DNA from: Saccharospirillaceae bacterium
GTDB lineage: Bacteria > Pseudomonadota > Gammaproteobacteria > Pseudomonadales > Oceanobacteraceae
DNA length: 64,000 bases
Assembly: GCA_021208685.1 (NCBI GenBank)
Contig: JAJOJJ010000027.1
Span: 62,001-126,000 of the forward strand
Direction of reading: 5' to 3'
Shown here: positions 49,936 through 58,808 of the stretch, in pieces
How the letters are laid out: each line of letters opens with the position of its first letter
Numbering within the stretch: the first letter of the stretch is position 1
Made by a program: the position numbers and the translations under genes
The notes under the pieces: generated by a model
What the model was told of the DNA's origin: nothing
The model's input: the letters and a program-made list of their open reading frames with translations, nothing else
The model's database searches: none

Positions 49936-52146
49936 ATGTCCTTTTTTGTTGTCGAAATTGCACTTCCCCTCCCGCTACGCCGCACTTTTGACTACTTGCC
50001 GCTGCCCGGAGAAACACCGGATCACTATCAGCCCGGCCAGCGCGTGCGGGTGGAATTTGGCCGTCAGCTGCTGCTGGGCATCGTGCTCAGCTGCCGTGAT
50101 CAGTCCGATGTTCCCGCCAAAAAACTGAAACCGCTGCTGGCCCGCCTCGACGACACCCCGCTTATCGATGAACACAGTCTGGCACTGTGCCGCTGGCTGG
50201 CCGATTACTATCATCACAGCATGGGCGAAGTGCTGGAACATATGCTGCCGACCATGCTGCGCCGTGGCTGTGCGCTGAGCGAAGCCGATGAGCGGGTCTG
50301 GCTGAAAACCGCAGACGAGCCGGACAAAGCCCTGCGCGGCAGCAAACAGCTGGCGCTGTGGCAGTTATTTCAGCAAAGCCCGCAGTGGCCACACCGTGAC
50401 CTGACCGCTCAGGGATTCACCCTTGCGCAGCTGCGCAGTCTGGCCGACGCCGGGTTGATTGCTGAACGCCAGCAACTGCCGCTGCCGCCGGTCATCCAGG
50501 AGAATCAGCGCTTTCACAGCCTGAATCCGCAACAACAGAGTGCGCTGAAAGCGCTTGAGCCGGAGCTGCATCACTTCCGTGCCTGCCTGCTCGAAGGCGT
50601 CACCGGCTCCGGCAAAACCGAGGTCTATCTGCGTCTGATTGAGCAGGTATTGGCTGCAGGTAAGCAGGCACTGGTGCTGGTACCGGAAATCGGTCTGACA
50701 CCGCAAACCGTACGCCGCTTTCAGGCGCGTTTTAATGTGCCCATCGCCATGCTGCATTCCGGCCTGAACGACCGTGAGCGTTTTCAGGGATGGCGGCAGG
50801 TGAGTGAAGGCGGCGCGCGTATTTTAATCGGCACCCGCTCGGCGGTGTTTACGCCGATGCCCGAACTCGGTCTGATTATTCTTGATGAAGAACACGATGC
50901 CTCATTCAAGCAACAGGATGGCCTGCGCTATTCGGCGCGCGATTTTGCTCTGGTGCGGGCGCATAAAGCCGGTGTGCCCATTGTGCTCGGTTCGGCCACG
51001 CCCTCACTGGAAACCCTGCATAACGCCCTCAGCGGTAAGTATCTGCATCTGAAACTGAGCCAGCGCGCCGGCAACGCCAAAGCGCCGGGGATGAAACTGC
51101 ACAGCATTCTGCATCAGCCGCTGACCGCAGGATTTGCCCAGCCGGTGCTGAATACCATGCACAAACACATCAGCGCCGGTAAACAGGTTCTGGTGTTTAT
51201 TAACCGCCGCGGATTTGCACCGCTGCTGGCCTGCCGCGATTGTGGCTGGATGGCCGAATGCCGCCGTTGCGATTCACGTCTGACGCTGCATCAGTATCCG
51301 CCACACCTGCACTGCCACCACTGCGATTTCCAGCAGGGCATTCCGGCGGTGTGTCCGCACTGTGGCAGTCAGCACGTTGAAGGCATTGGTCAGGGCACTG
51401 AAAAAATTCAGGATCAGCTCGCCGTGTTGTTCCCGCAGGTACCGGTGCGCCGGGTCGACCGTGACACCATCCGCAGCAAGCAGGCGTTCGATAACCTGTT
51501 CGATGACATTCACAACGGCGGCCCCTGCATTCTGGTCGGCACCCAGATGCTGGCCAAAGGGCACCATTTTCCCGATGTCACTCTGGTCGTGGTACTGGAC
51601 GCCGATGCCGGTTTATTCAGCGCCGATTTCCGCGGCATGGAACACAGTGCGCAATTAATCTGTCAGGTGGCTGGCCGTGCCGGGCGTGAAGATGCACCGG
51701 GCGAAGTCTGGATTCAGACCCTGTACGCCGAGCATCCGCTGCTTAACCTGCTGCTCGACAGCGGCTACCACGCTCTGGCGCTGTCATTACTACAGGAGCG
51801 CCAGCGGCAGCAACTGCCGCCATACAGCCACATGGCATTGCTGCGCAGCGAAAGCGAAGACCGCATGCAGGCGCAGCAACTTCTGCAGCAGGCTCGCGCT
51901 TTTGTGCAGCAATGGCTGCAAACCCACAGTGGCAACCGCTGGCAGTCGCCACTGACCCTGCTTGGCCCCTTTCCCGCCATTATGGAACGGCGTAATGGCC
52001 GCTTTCGTTTTCAATTGCAGTTTTATGCCCCCGAACGGGGTACGCTGCACCGCGCGGCGGCGGCGCTGGTGCAGTTTCTTGAACAACACAAGGGCGTATC
52101 GAACGTTCGCTGGAATCTGGATATCGATCCCATCGATACGCTCTGA
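49936..52146 (+). CDS. priA: primosomal protein N' (PriA helicase)
   Basis: Replication-restart helicase, 736 aa. The N-terminal 3'-OH-binding domain starts FFVVEIALPLPLRRTFDYLPL. Walker A is GVTGSGKTEVYL (K227), the DEAH-type box is ILDEEHDASFKQQ, and the cysteine cluster CRDCGWMAECRRCDSRL...CHHCDF...CPHCGS supplies the eight zinc ligands. The C-terminal helicase motifs GTQMLAKGHHFPDVTLV and QVAGRAGR are complete. It reassembles replisomes at stalled forks. Confidence 0.98.
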   Translation: MSFFVVEIALPLPLRRTFDYLPLPGETPDHYQPGQRVRVEFGRQLLLGIVLSCRDQSDVPAKKLKPLLARLDDTPLIDEHSLALCRWLADYYHHSMGEVLEHMLPTMLRRGCALSEADERVWLKTADEPDKALRGSKQLALWQLFQQSPQWPHRDLTAQGFTLAQLRSLADAGLIAERQQLPLPPVIQENQRFHSLNPQQQSALKALEPELHHFRACLLEGVTGSGKTEVYLRLIEQVLAAGKQALVLVPEIGLTPQTVRRFQARFNVPIAMLHSGLNDRERFQGWRQVSEGGARILIGTRSAVFTPMPELGLIILDEEHDASFKQQDGLRYSARDFALVRAHKAGVPIVLGSATPSLETLHNALSGKYLHLKLSQRAGNAKAPGMKLHSILHQPLTAGFAQPVLNTMHKHISAGKQVLVFINRRGFAPLLACRDCGWMAECRRCDSRLTLHQYPPHLHCHHCDFQQGIPAVCPHCGSQHVEGIGQGTEKIQDQLAVLFPQVPVRRVDRDTIRSKQAFDNLFDDIHNGGPCILVGTQMLAKGHHFPDVTLVVVLDADAGLFSADFRGMEHSAQLICQVAGRAGREDAPGEVWIQTLYAEHPLLNLLLDSGYHALALSLLQERQRQQLPPYSHMALLRSESEDRMQAQQLLQQARAFVQQWLQTHSGNRWQSPLTLLGPFPAIMERRNGRFRFQLQFYAPERGTLHRAAAALVQFLEQHKGVSNVRWNLDIDPIDTL

Positions 52147-52239
52147 CGCGAAGCCTTCCCGGCAGGACAGGCAGTGCAGTCTATACTGGGGCATGCCATA
52201 TTCAGCCGACTGCGGATGATGTCCGCATCAAGGATTCAC

Positions 52240-53055
52240 ATGGAATACCTCAGCTTCCGCCACGCCCGCCAGCACTTTGCCGTTCCGATAGAAAACGTGC
52301 GTTTTATTGCCGCCGAAAGTGCCCTGACGCCCACTCAGGTCGCTACCGGTAAAGGCCATCAGTTCGATATGGTGGAATTTGAAGGTCAGGCCTGCATTAT
52401 TCTGTCGCTGGCGCGCCTGCTCAATCAGCCATCTGAGCGCAGCAAAAGCCGTGACTTGCTGGAGCTGTTGCAGGCGCGAGAGCAAGACCATATCAACTGG
52501 CTTAATACCTTAAAAAACTGCCTGGAGCATGGTGGCAGTTTTGAGCTGGCGCGCGACCCGCACCAGTGCAAATTCGGCCAGTGGTACGACCATTTCCACA
52601 CCGACGATGCCCAGCTGCAACATGTGTTGCGCAGCTTTGATGAACCGCACAAGCGTATTCACGCTCTGGCCGATGAATTATTGAATATGCGCGATAACGG
52701 GCAACGCGAAGCCGCGCTCGCCATTTTGCATGAGCATGAAAACAATACGCTGCAGCGCCTGCGTGATCTGTTCGCTGAAGTGCGCAGTATGGTGCGCAGC
52801 AGCATCCGCCCGACCGTTATTATGGTGCAGAGCAACGAGCAGCAAACCCTCGGTCTGCGCGTGGATGATGTCGGTGAGGTCTTCAGCTGTCATGCGACGC
52901 AGCAGGAAAATGAACAGCAGGACTATATGCCGCCCTTTGCCCGTGGCTGGCTGAAAGGCATCCGTATTGCCGGTCAGGAGGTCACCATCATGGAAATTAA
53001 TCCCCAACGGCTGCTATCATCCATCGCCACTAACGAGGGTCAGTTGCTGGCCTGA
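52240..53055 (+). CDS. CheW-type chemotaxis protein with an inserted CZB domain
   Basis: A 271-aa cytosolic protein. Residues 1-62 are the N-terminal half of a CheW fold (YLSFRHARQHFAVPIENVRFI, MVEFEGQACIILSLARLL). Residues about 72-180 form a chemoreceptor zinc-binding (CZB) domain with the ligands H84 (DHINWL), C110 (CKFGQW), H137 and H141 (HKRIHALA). Residues about 186-260 return to the CheW fold (VIMVQSNEQQTLGLRVDDVGEV, WLKGIRIAGQEVTIMEINPQRLL). CheW couples receptors to CheA; CZB senses zinc or hypochlorous acid through its Zn-Cys. The start is ATG 52240 with AAGGA before it. It lies between priA and pgpA. Confidence 0.88.
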   Translation: MEYLSFRHARQHFAVPIENVRFIAAESALTPTQVATGKGHQFDMVEFEGQACIILSLARLLNQPSERSKSRDLLELLQAREQDHINWLNTLKNCLEHGGSFELARDPHQCKFGQWYDHFHTDDAQLQHVLRSFDEPHKRIHALADELLNMRDNGQREAALAILHEHENNTLQRLRDLFAEVRSMVRSSIRPTVIMVQSNEQQTLGLRVDDVGEVFSCHATQQENEQQDYMPPFARGWLKGIRIAGQEVTIMEINPQRLLSSIATNEGQLLA

Positions 53056-53077
53056 AACAGGTCAGCCGGAGATCCCC

Positions 53078-53590
53078 GTGAGTCACTCTGTTAAGCAGTC
53101 TGCTGTTCGCCCCAACCTGAAAAACCCCATTCACTTACTCGCCTTCGGTCTGGGCTCCGGTCTGGCACGAAAAGCACCGGGCACCTTCGGTACGCTGGCC
53201 GCCTTACCGTTCTGGTATTTTTTATTACAGGGAGTCCCTACGCTGCCGTATCTGGGCATTCTGATTGCCGGTTTTACCTTAGGGGTGGTGCTGTGTGACA
53301 TTACCTCGCGTGATCTTGGCGTGCATGATCATGGCGGTATTGTCTGGGATGAATGGATTGGCGTGTGGATTACCCTGCTGTGGCTGCCGCACAGCGGTGA
53401 TGTGCTCACCGACATGGGCTGGCTGCTGTACGGTTTTGTGCTGTTCCGCTTTTTCGACATTGTGAAACCCTGGCCAATCCGGTGGCTGGATACCAGAGTG
53501 CACGGCGGCTTCGGAATTATGATTGACGACGTGATTGCCGGTATTTTCGCCTGGCTGGTCCTGCAAGGCAGTGTGCTGGCTCTGGCCTGA
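53078..53590 (+). CDS. pgpA: phosphatidylglycerophosphatase A
   Basis: Inner-membrane phosphatase, 170 aa, converting phosphatidylglycerol phosphate to phosphatidylglycerol. The family motifs are LLAFGLGSGLARKAPGTFGTLAALPFW, the metal-binding DHGGIVWDEWIGVWI and FFDIVKPWPIRWLD, ending GIMIDDVIAGIFAW. The start is GTG 53078 with CCGGAG upstream; the frame open from 52967 overlaps the CheW gene. It begins 22 bp after that gene and may be co-transcribed with it. Confidence 0.95.
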   Translation: MSHSVKQSAVRPNLKNPIHLLAFGLGSGLARKAPGTFGTLAALPFWYFLLQGVPTLPYLGILIAGFTLGVVLCDITSRDLGVHDHGGIVWDEWIGVWITLLWLPHSGDVLTDMGWLLYGFVLFRFFDIVKPWPIRWLDTRVHGGFGIMIDDVIAGIFAWLVLQGSVLALA

Positions 53591-53600
53591 CCGGCGGATA

Positions 53601-54425
53601 TCAGCCGCTCGCTGCGTGAGCCGCACTCTGCAGCCACCCCAGATTCTGCTCTGCATAACGCTGTGCCAGGCTCAGATCCAGTGCATAAGCCGCCGCCAGT
53701 AATTGCGCATCGGCCAGTAACCCGACCCCGCCGCAGGCCAGCACTTCGCCATGGCGCAGGATCAGAACGTTATCTGCCCAGGATGCCGCCAGACTGATAT
53801 CGTGCATCACCGCCAGCACCGCGACACCGCGTCCGGCAAACTCGCCAACCCGCTGCATAATGCTGTGCTGATGAGCCGGATCAAGCGCGGAGGTGCATTC
53901 ATCCAGCAATAAATAACGCGGTAATTCCTGCCCCTGTTCGTTGATTTCAGCCTGCCAGATCTGCGCCAGCACCCGCGCCAGCTGCACCCGCTGCTGCTCG
54001 CCGCCGGAAAGCCCGGAATAATTGCGCTGACGCAGATGCCATACATCCGCGCACTGCATGGCCGCGCGTTGTAATAAGGTGCTTTGATTTTCGTCACCAT
54101 GGGGCGCACGTCCCAGAGCCACGACCTGATCAACCCGGAATGGAAATGCCAGTTCAACCTTTTGCGGCATCACCGCCATCTGCCGCGCGCGCTCGGCACC
54201 GTTCCAGAATTTAAGCGATAAGTGATCCAGAATAATATCGCCCTGATAGCCATTAATTTCTCCGCACAGACATTTTAATAACGTCGATTTTCCCGCACCG
54301 TTGGCTCCCAGAACGGCCAGCTTTTCTCCGTGGCCGAGGTGCAGGTTAATATTATTCAGCAGCTTTTTTCCGGGACGGTTAAGGCTGCCGCCCACATGAA
54401 CGGTAAGCTGTTTAACATTCAGCAT
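53601..54425 (-). CDS. hmuV: heme ABC transporter ATP-binding protein HmuV
   Basis: ABC ATPase of 274 aa. Walker A is VLGANGAGKSTLLKCL, the signature is LSGGEQQRVQLARVL, Walker B is YLLLDECTSALDP, and the H-loop AVMHDISLAA. It powers heme import through HmuU. ATG 54425 is preferred (AGGGAA before it) over 54452. It is the last gene of the six-gene heme operon and starts 37 bp after hmuU. The 3' end is convergent with pgpA, only 10 bp away. Confidence 0.94.
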   Translation of the reverse strand: MLNVKQLTVHVGGSLNRPGKKLLNNINLHLGHGEKLAVLGANGAGKSTLLKCLCGEINGYQGDIILDHLSLKFWNGAERARQMAVMPQKVELAFPFRVDQVVALGRAPHGDENQSTLLQRAAMQCADVWHLRQRNYSGLSGGEQQRVQLARVLAQIWQAEINEQGQELPRYLLLDECTSALDPAHQHSIMQRVGEFAGRGVAVLAVMHDISLAASWADNVLILRHGEVLACGGVGLLADAQLLAAAYALDLSLAQRYAEQNLGWLQSAAHAASG

Positions 54426-54462
54426 GGTAATTCCCTGTCTGGCCCTGTTCATTAAGCGCGGT

Positions 54463-55554
54463 TTATCCGCGACTGTGTTTTACCTGTTGCAACAGCAGGC
54501 TTAAAAAAACCGGCCCGCCAATGATCGCCATAACCAGCCCCACCGGTAAATCTGCCGGGGCCAGCCAGGTTCGCGCGATCATATCGGCAATCAGCAATAA
54601 GGCGGCACCAAGCAAAACGGAAGCCGGTAATAAGGCACGGTGATCCGGCCCGATTAACAGGCGTAATACATGCGGTACAACCAGACCAATAAATCCGATC
54701 ATACCGGCCACCGCCACACCGGCGCCCACCATCAGAGCCGCCGCGGTAATTAACCAAAGTTTGGCCTGTTGCACGGAATAGCCGAGATGGGTTGCCACCG
54801 ACTCGCCCAGCAGTAACGCATTTAACAACCGCGCAAACCGTGGCAGAAAACACAGTGGCAACAGAATGCACAGACTGAGCGCTGCAATTTCCGGCCACCG
54901 CCCATGCGCCAGACTGCCCATTGACCAGAACGTCATAGAACGCAACGCCTGATCGTCGGCCATGTACGTCAGAATTCCGGTCAGAGCACCGGTTAATACG
55001 TTAATGGCCACACCCGCCAGCAATAACGTCGCCACCTGCGTCTGGCCATTGCGGGTGCCTAACCGATAAATGAGTAATGTCACCAGCAAGCCACCGGTAA
55101 ATGCCGCAATGGGTAACGCCAGCGGTCCCATCAGCGTCACCCAAAAAGCCAGCAGCGAATCTTTTAAAACAATCACCGCGACCGCCGCCAGAGCCGCACC
55201 GCTGGCCACGCCAATTAAGCCCGGATCCGCCAGCGGGTTACGGAAAACGCCCTGGGTAACCGCGCCTGCTGCCGCCAGACCGGCACCGATAAGAATCGCC
55301 AGCAAGGTGCGCGGCAACCGTAATTCACGCACCACCCAGTCACTTTGTCCCTGAATATCCGCGAAGGTAATGGCATTCCAGAGCGACTGAATAACCTGCG
55401 CAGTGCTCAGCTCCACCGGGCCGGTTCGCAGTGACCATAAAATCAGCATCACCAGCAATCCGGCAGCAGAAACCAATAACGCCAGCTGCCGTACAACCGC
55501 CGCCTGCAACAGCACCGGTCGCGGTCCGGCGAGCGGCAGCGCTGCGCCAGACAT
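54463..55554 (-). CDS. hmuU: heme ABC transporter permease HmuU (FecCD family)
   Basis: A 363-aa inner-membrane permease with about ten helices (for example TLLAILIGAGLAAAGAVTQGVFRNPLADPGLIGVASGAAL, which is the FecCD family signature, and AVAGMIGFIGLVVPHVLRLLIGPDHR, the ATPase-coupling loop). It joins with HmuV and HmuT. The start overlaps the hmuT stop by one base. Family-level assignment is secure; heme specificity comes from the operon. Confidence 0.95.
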   Translation of the reverse strand: MSGAALPLAGPRPVLLQAAVVRQLALLVSAAGLLVMLILWSLRTGPVELSTAQVIQSLWNAITFADIQGQSDWVVRELRLPRTLLAILIGAGLAAAGAVTQGVFRNPLADPGLIGVASGAALAAVAVIVLKDSLLAFWVTLMGPLALPIAAFTGGLLVTLLIYRLGTRNGQTQVATLLLAGVAINVLTGALTGILTYMADDQALRSMTFWSMGSLAHGRWPEIAALSLCILLPLCFLPRFARLLNALLLGESVATHLGYSVQQAKLWLITAAALMVGAGVAVAGMIGFIGLVVPHVLRLLIGPDHRALLPASVLLGAALLLIADMIARTWLAPADLPVGLVMAIIGGPVFLSLLLQQVKHSRG

Positions 55555-56450
55555 CAGGGTTGCTCCGCAGAAGAAACCGTCTGCACGGCAGAGGGATACA
55601 GCAGCGCCGCCAACTGCTCTAAAGCACTGCCGATCCGGGGCCCGAAACCTAATATCAGCGAGGTATCCAGAGTATGAATGCGCTGTTGCCGGAAGGCCTG
55701 AGTCATCGCCAGCTGCGTGCTTAACAGCGCACTCTGCGACTGCGAATGATGGGCTGCCGACTCGGTATTGGCGATGAATACAACCTCTGGCCCGGCCTGC
55801 ATAACGGCCTCAGCGCTGACCGGTTTATAACCGTCATACGCCATAACGTTACGTGCATTTAATAATGCCAGCATGGCATCGGCCTGAGTTTTATGCCCGG
55901 CCGCCATCAATCCGCGATGACCGGCACCAAGAATAAATAACGTTGACGGCGGCACTGCATCGGCAGGAATACTGGCCAGTACCGCATCCGCCTGTTGTTT
56001 TATACGGCCCGCCAGTGTGCGTCCTGCATCCGCTTTATTTAATGCCCCGGCAACGCGGTGAATTTTATTCAGCACGCCATCGATGGAATAATCATTACGG
56101 ATGCGCTCAACGCGCACACCGGCTTGCTGCAATTGTTCAAACACAGTATCAGGGCCCGCATCGGTGCTGGCCAATACCAGCGTCGGTGACAAAGCCAGAA
56201 TCCCTTCTGCTGATAACTGGCGCATATAACCGACATCCGGCAATTGGGTTGCCGCCTGCGGATAACGACTGGTGGTATCAACCGCAACCAATGAACCGTC
56301 AGCGCCAAGTGCGTAAATAATTTCGGTCAGCGAACCATCAATACTGACCACACGCTCTGCTGACAATACGCTGCTGCTGAATACAATCAGCGGCAATAAT
56401 ATGGCTGATAACAACGCTGAGCGGCTCCATAACTGACGCAGATTACGCAT
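55554..56450 (-). CDS. hmuT: periplasmic heme-binding protein HmuT
   Basis: A 298-aa class III substrate-binding protein. The signal peptide is ALLSAILLPLIVFSSSVLSA. The mature chain RVVSIDGSLTEIIYALGADGSLVAVDTTSRYP and LPDVGYMRQLSAEGILALSPTLVLAS is typical of HmuT/ShuT proteins, in which the Tyr of GYMRQLSAEG ligates heme iron. It lies 2 bp after the hmuS stop. Confidence 0.94.
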   Translation of the reverse strand: MRNLRQLWSRSALLSAILLPLIVFSSSVLSAERVVSIDGSLTEIIYALGADGSLVAVDTTSRYPQAATQLPDVGYMRQLSAEGILALSPTLVLASTDAGPDTVFEQLQQAGVRVERIRNDYSIDGVLNKIHRVAGALNKADAGRTLAGRIKQQADAVLASIPADAVPPSTLFILGAGHRGLMAAGHKTQADAMLALLNARNVMAYDGYKPVSAEAVMQAGPEVVFIANTESAAHHSQSQSALLSTQLAMTQAFRQQRIHTLDTSLILGFGPRIGSALEQLAALLYPSAVQTVSSAEQP

Positions 56451-56452
56451 GA

Positions 56453-57616
56453 TTATTCTCCGTCCGCAATGGGCGGAAGAATGGCAGAATCCGCAACCAG
56501 CGCATGCTTGGCCAATAATTGCTGCAACAGCTCACGCCAGCCTTCAAGCTCTGGTTTTCCTGGCTTACGCTCACCGAACAGCAACGCAACCTGCCGGCCT
56601 TCGGCATCAAACATTTCCAGAGCACTGACAATGCCATCGGTGGTTGGTTTGCGCACCAGCCAGACCTGATCCAATAATTGGGTATTGGCATGCAGATTAA
56701 AATCCGGATCAAGCACATTAAACCAGGGGCCGGTTCGCAACAGGGTTTTAACCGGCCCGGTATGAATCTGCACCATCCCGTCGTTGCCGACGAATACCAT
56801 AATCGGTAATTCCGTCGCGGCGGCGTTCAGCAGTGCATCTTCAAACGCCTGTTTATCCAGCGGCTGGGCATAATCCGCGCCGATGGCCCGGTAGGCAGGA
56901 ATACGTTCAAGATGATGTTTTTTCAGCATTGCCTGAAAGTGGTGAACGTCTTTCAGCTCGCTCCAGTCCTGTCGCAACTGCTGCACATCCAGATCGGATG
57001 GCGCCTGCAGTAACGCCTTACTTTCTTCTTGCGCAGACTCTTGCTCCGGACGTTCATTCAAAACAATGAATGCATCCTGTTCTGTGGCACGATAGCGCTC
57101 AACCAGCTGCTGAAATGCCTGCATATCGGTATTGCTGTTGGCATAAATTTTATGGACGGCTTCTCCTTTGCCGTTAAAAAACTGCAGACTTTCACGCGCA
57201 CGGTTACCCGAGCCTTCCTGTACCGCAAAACCATAGACAAAGCGGTTAAAGAAAATGCGCAGATCAATAACACCCAGCGCCAATCCCATATTGCCGTGAA
57301 TGCTCAGGTCTTTATATTGGCCGGTTTTTTCATGCACCATGGCATCATTACGCGTCAGCGCCATCACGGATCCGAGGCTTTCTGCTTCGGTGAACAGTTT
57401 TTTAAAATCATTATTCAGACGCGTAACACCCTGACCAACGCTTGTGGCCAGTAATTCCGCTTCACTGACACCCAGTTGCTCGGCGGCATTACGGATACGC
57501 AGTGTGTCATTTTCTTCACGCAGTGCCTGCCAGCGCCGGGCAAGATCAGAAAAGAACTGAACAATATCCGCCGCAGTGCTGCTGGCCGATACAGAATGAA
57601 TCGTTGCTGTAGTCAT
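56453..57616 (-). CDS. hmuS: hemin-degrading factor, HmuS/HemS family
   Basis: Cytosolic heme-binding/degrading protein, 387 aa, with two homologous halves. The first has LGVSEAELLATSVGQGVTRL and VMALTRNDAMVHEKTGQYKDLSIHGNMGLALG; the second has LPIMVFVGNDGMVQIHTGPVKTLLRTGPWFNVLDPDFNLHANTQLLDQVWLVRKP. It accepts heme from the ABC importer and passes or degrades it. ATG 57616 has CCGGAGATCC upstream; the frame open to 57793 overlaps the HmuY-like gene. It is about 40 residues longer than typical HemS, mainly at the middle linker and the N-terminus. Confidence 0.94.
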   Translation of the reverse strand: MTTATIHSVSASSTAADIVQFFSDLARRWQALREENDTLRIRNAAEQLGVSEAELLATSVGQGVTRLNNDFKKLFTEAESLGSVMALTRNDAMVHEKTGQYKDLSIHGNMGLALGVIDLRIFFNRFVYGFAVQEGSGNRARESLQFFNGKGEAVHKIYANSNTDMQAFQQLVERYRATEQDAFIVLNERPEQESAQEESKALLQAPSDLDVQQLRQDWSELKDVHHFQAMLKKHHLERIPAYRAIGADYAQPLDKQAFEDALLNAAATELPIMVFVGNDGMVQIHTGPVKTLLRTGPWFNVLDPDFNLHANTQLLDQVWLVRKPTTDGIVSALEMFDAEGRQVALLFGERKPGKPELEGWRELLQQLLAKHALVADSAILPPIADGE

Positions 57617-57635
57617 AATGGATCTCCGGTCAGAT

Positions 57636-58787
57636 TTATTGGGTGACGTTTCTGAAGCGGATTTCCGGACTACCGGAACTGCCCAGACTGTAATAGCTGC
57701 TGATTTGTACCGCGAATTTTTCGCTGCTCTCAGCGCTGCTGTCGGTATCGATGATGTAGGTGCGGAAATTTGGCCAGAGTTTATGTGCGCCATTCAGATT
57801 GTAGGCGTACCAGCTGGAATCACTGAAGATACTGCTGGCAGAATCGGCACGGTAATGAGCGGCAATACTGGTATTGTTGACCAGAGTAGCACTGGTATAC
57901 TCCGCTAATTCCGTCGCCGGAATTGCACCAAATACGGCGCCCTGTCCGTCACCATAAACACCGCCGTTACTCCATAAATTAATGGCCCGTGCGGCGGGAT
58001 TCACTTCGTAGCGCAATTCCCAATCGCTGCCAGCGCAATCAGCGGCTGTTTGGTTATCAAAATCCAGGCACAGTTCTGTACTGCCGTCAGCGACCGTTGC
58101 TGTCAGTTGCTTTTCACCGCCAGCGAACTGTGTGGTATCCGCTGCCTGCGTTTCATAGGTCAGCGTAATCGCGCCGTAGCTCACGGCATCAAGAACGAAC
58201 TTGCTGTACGTTGCACCATCGGCATGGCGTATTAACCAGCCATTGGCAGTATTGGCAGAAATCTGATGCGTCGCTCCGTTATAAATATACCAATCGGCTC
58301 CCTGTATGACCGGAACGTAGCTATCGGCTTTAAACGTAAGACCGGAAAGATCGTATTCCGCACGTAAAGCCTGAGCCTGAATATCGGCATCGGCATTGGT
58401 AAAAACAGAAACGACCGCATTACCTTCAGCGTCGTAAAAACCATCCGGAGTGGCTGCCAGCGCACCTTTACCTTTACCAGCACCAGAGACACCGCCGTTT
58501 ATTTTTATTTCCGTGCGGCGCAGGGCGAGGTGCCAGTCGGTTGACGTTTTGGCTTCTTCTGCAGTTAATATGACTTTTTCGCCACGGCTCAGATTGACGT
58601 ACTGCCAGTCGGTGTAACTGGCCGCATTAATCGCCAGTTTAGTAAAATCTTTATTGCCGGCATCGTCACTGGCACTGTTTTTATCATGGCCGTCATCATC
58701 ACCGCCGCAACCGCTCAGCAACAATGCACTGCCCGTCGCCAGTGGCAGTAGAAAACGTTTAAATGATATTAATCCTGACATATTCAT
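57636..58787 (-). CDS. HmuY-like heme-binding lipoprotein with two HmuY-type halves
   Basis: A 383-aa surface lipoprotein: the lipobox LLSGC gives the lipidated Cys27 and is followed by an Asp/Gly-rich spacer. The first half (about 50-215) carries HmuY-type strands: YTDWQYVNLSRGEKVIL, STDWHLALRRTEIKINGGVSG, and DADIQAQALRAEYD. The second half (about 216-380) repeats the scheme: SDWELRYEVNPAARAINLWSNGG, GQGAVFGAI, DSSWYAYNLNGAHKLWPNF and YIIDTD plus FAVQISSYYS. HmuY proteins capture heme from host or environmental proteins and hand it to a TonB receptor. Its place between receptor and HmuS supports this. The tandem arrangement is unusual. Confidence 0.82.
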   Translation of the reverse strand: MNMSGLISFKRFLLPLATGSALLLSGCGGDDDGHDKNSASDDAGNKDFTKLAINAASYTDWQYVNLSRGEKVILTAEEAKTSTDWHLALRRTEIKINGGVSGAGKGKGALAATPDGFYDAEGNAVVSVFTNADADIQAQALRAEYDLSGLTFKADSYVPVIQGADWYIYNGATHQISANTANGWLIRHADGATYSKFVLDAVSYGAITLTYETQAADTTQFAGGEKQLTATVADGSTELCLDFDNQTAADCAGSDWELRYEVNPAARAINLWSNGGVYGDGQGAVFGAIPATELAEYTSATLVNNTSIAAHYRADSASSIFSDSSWYAYNLNGAHKLWPNFRTYIIDTDSSAESSEKFAVQISSYYSLGSSGSPEIRFRNVTQ

Positions 58788-58808
58788 ATTGTTCCTTATT
58801 CGGGATGG

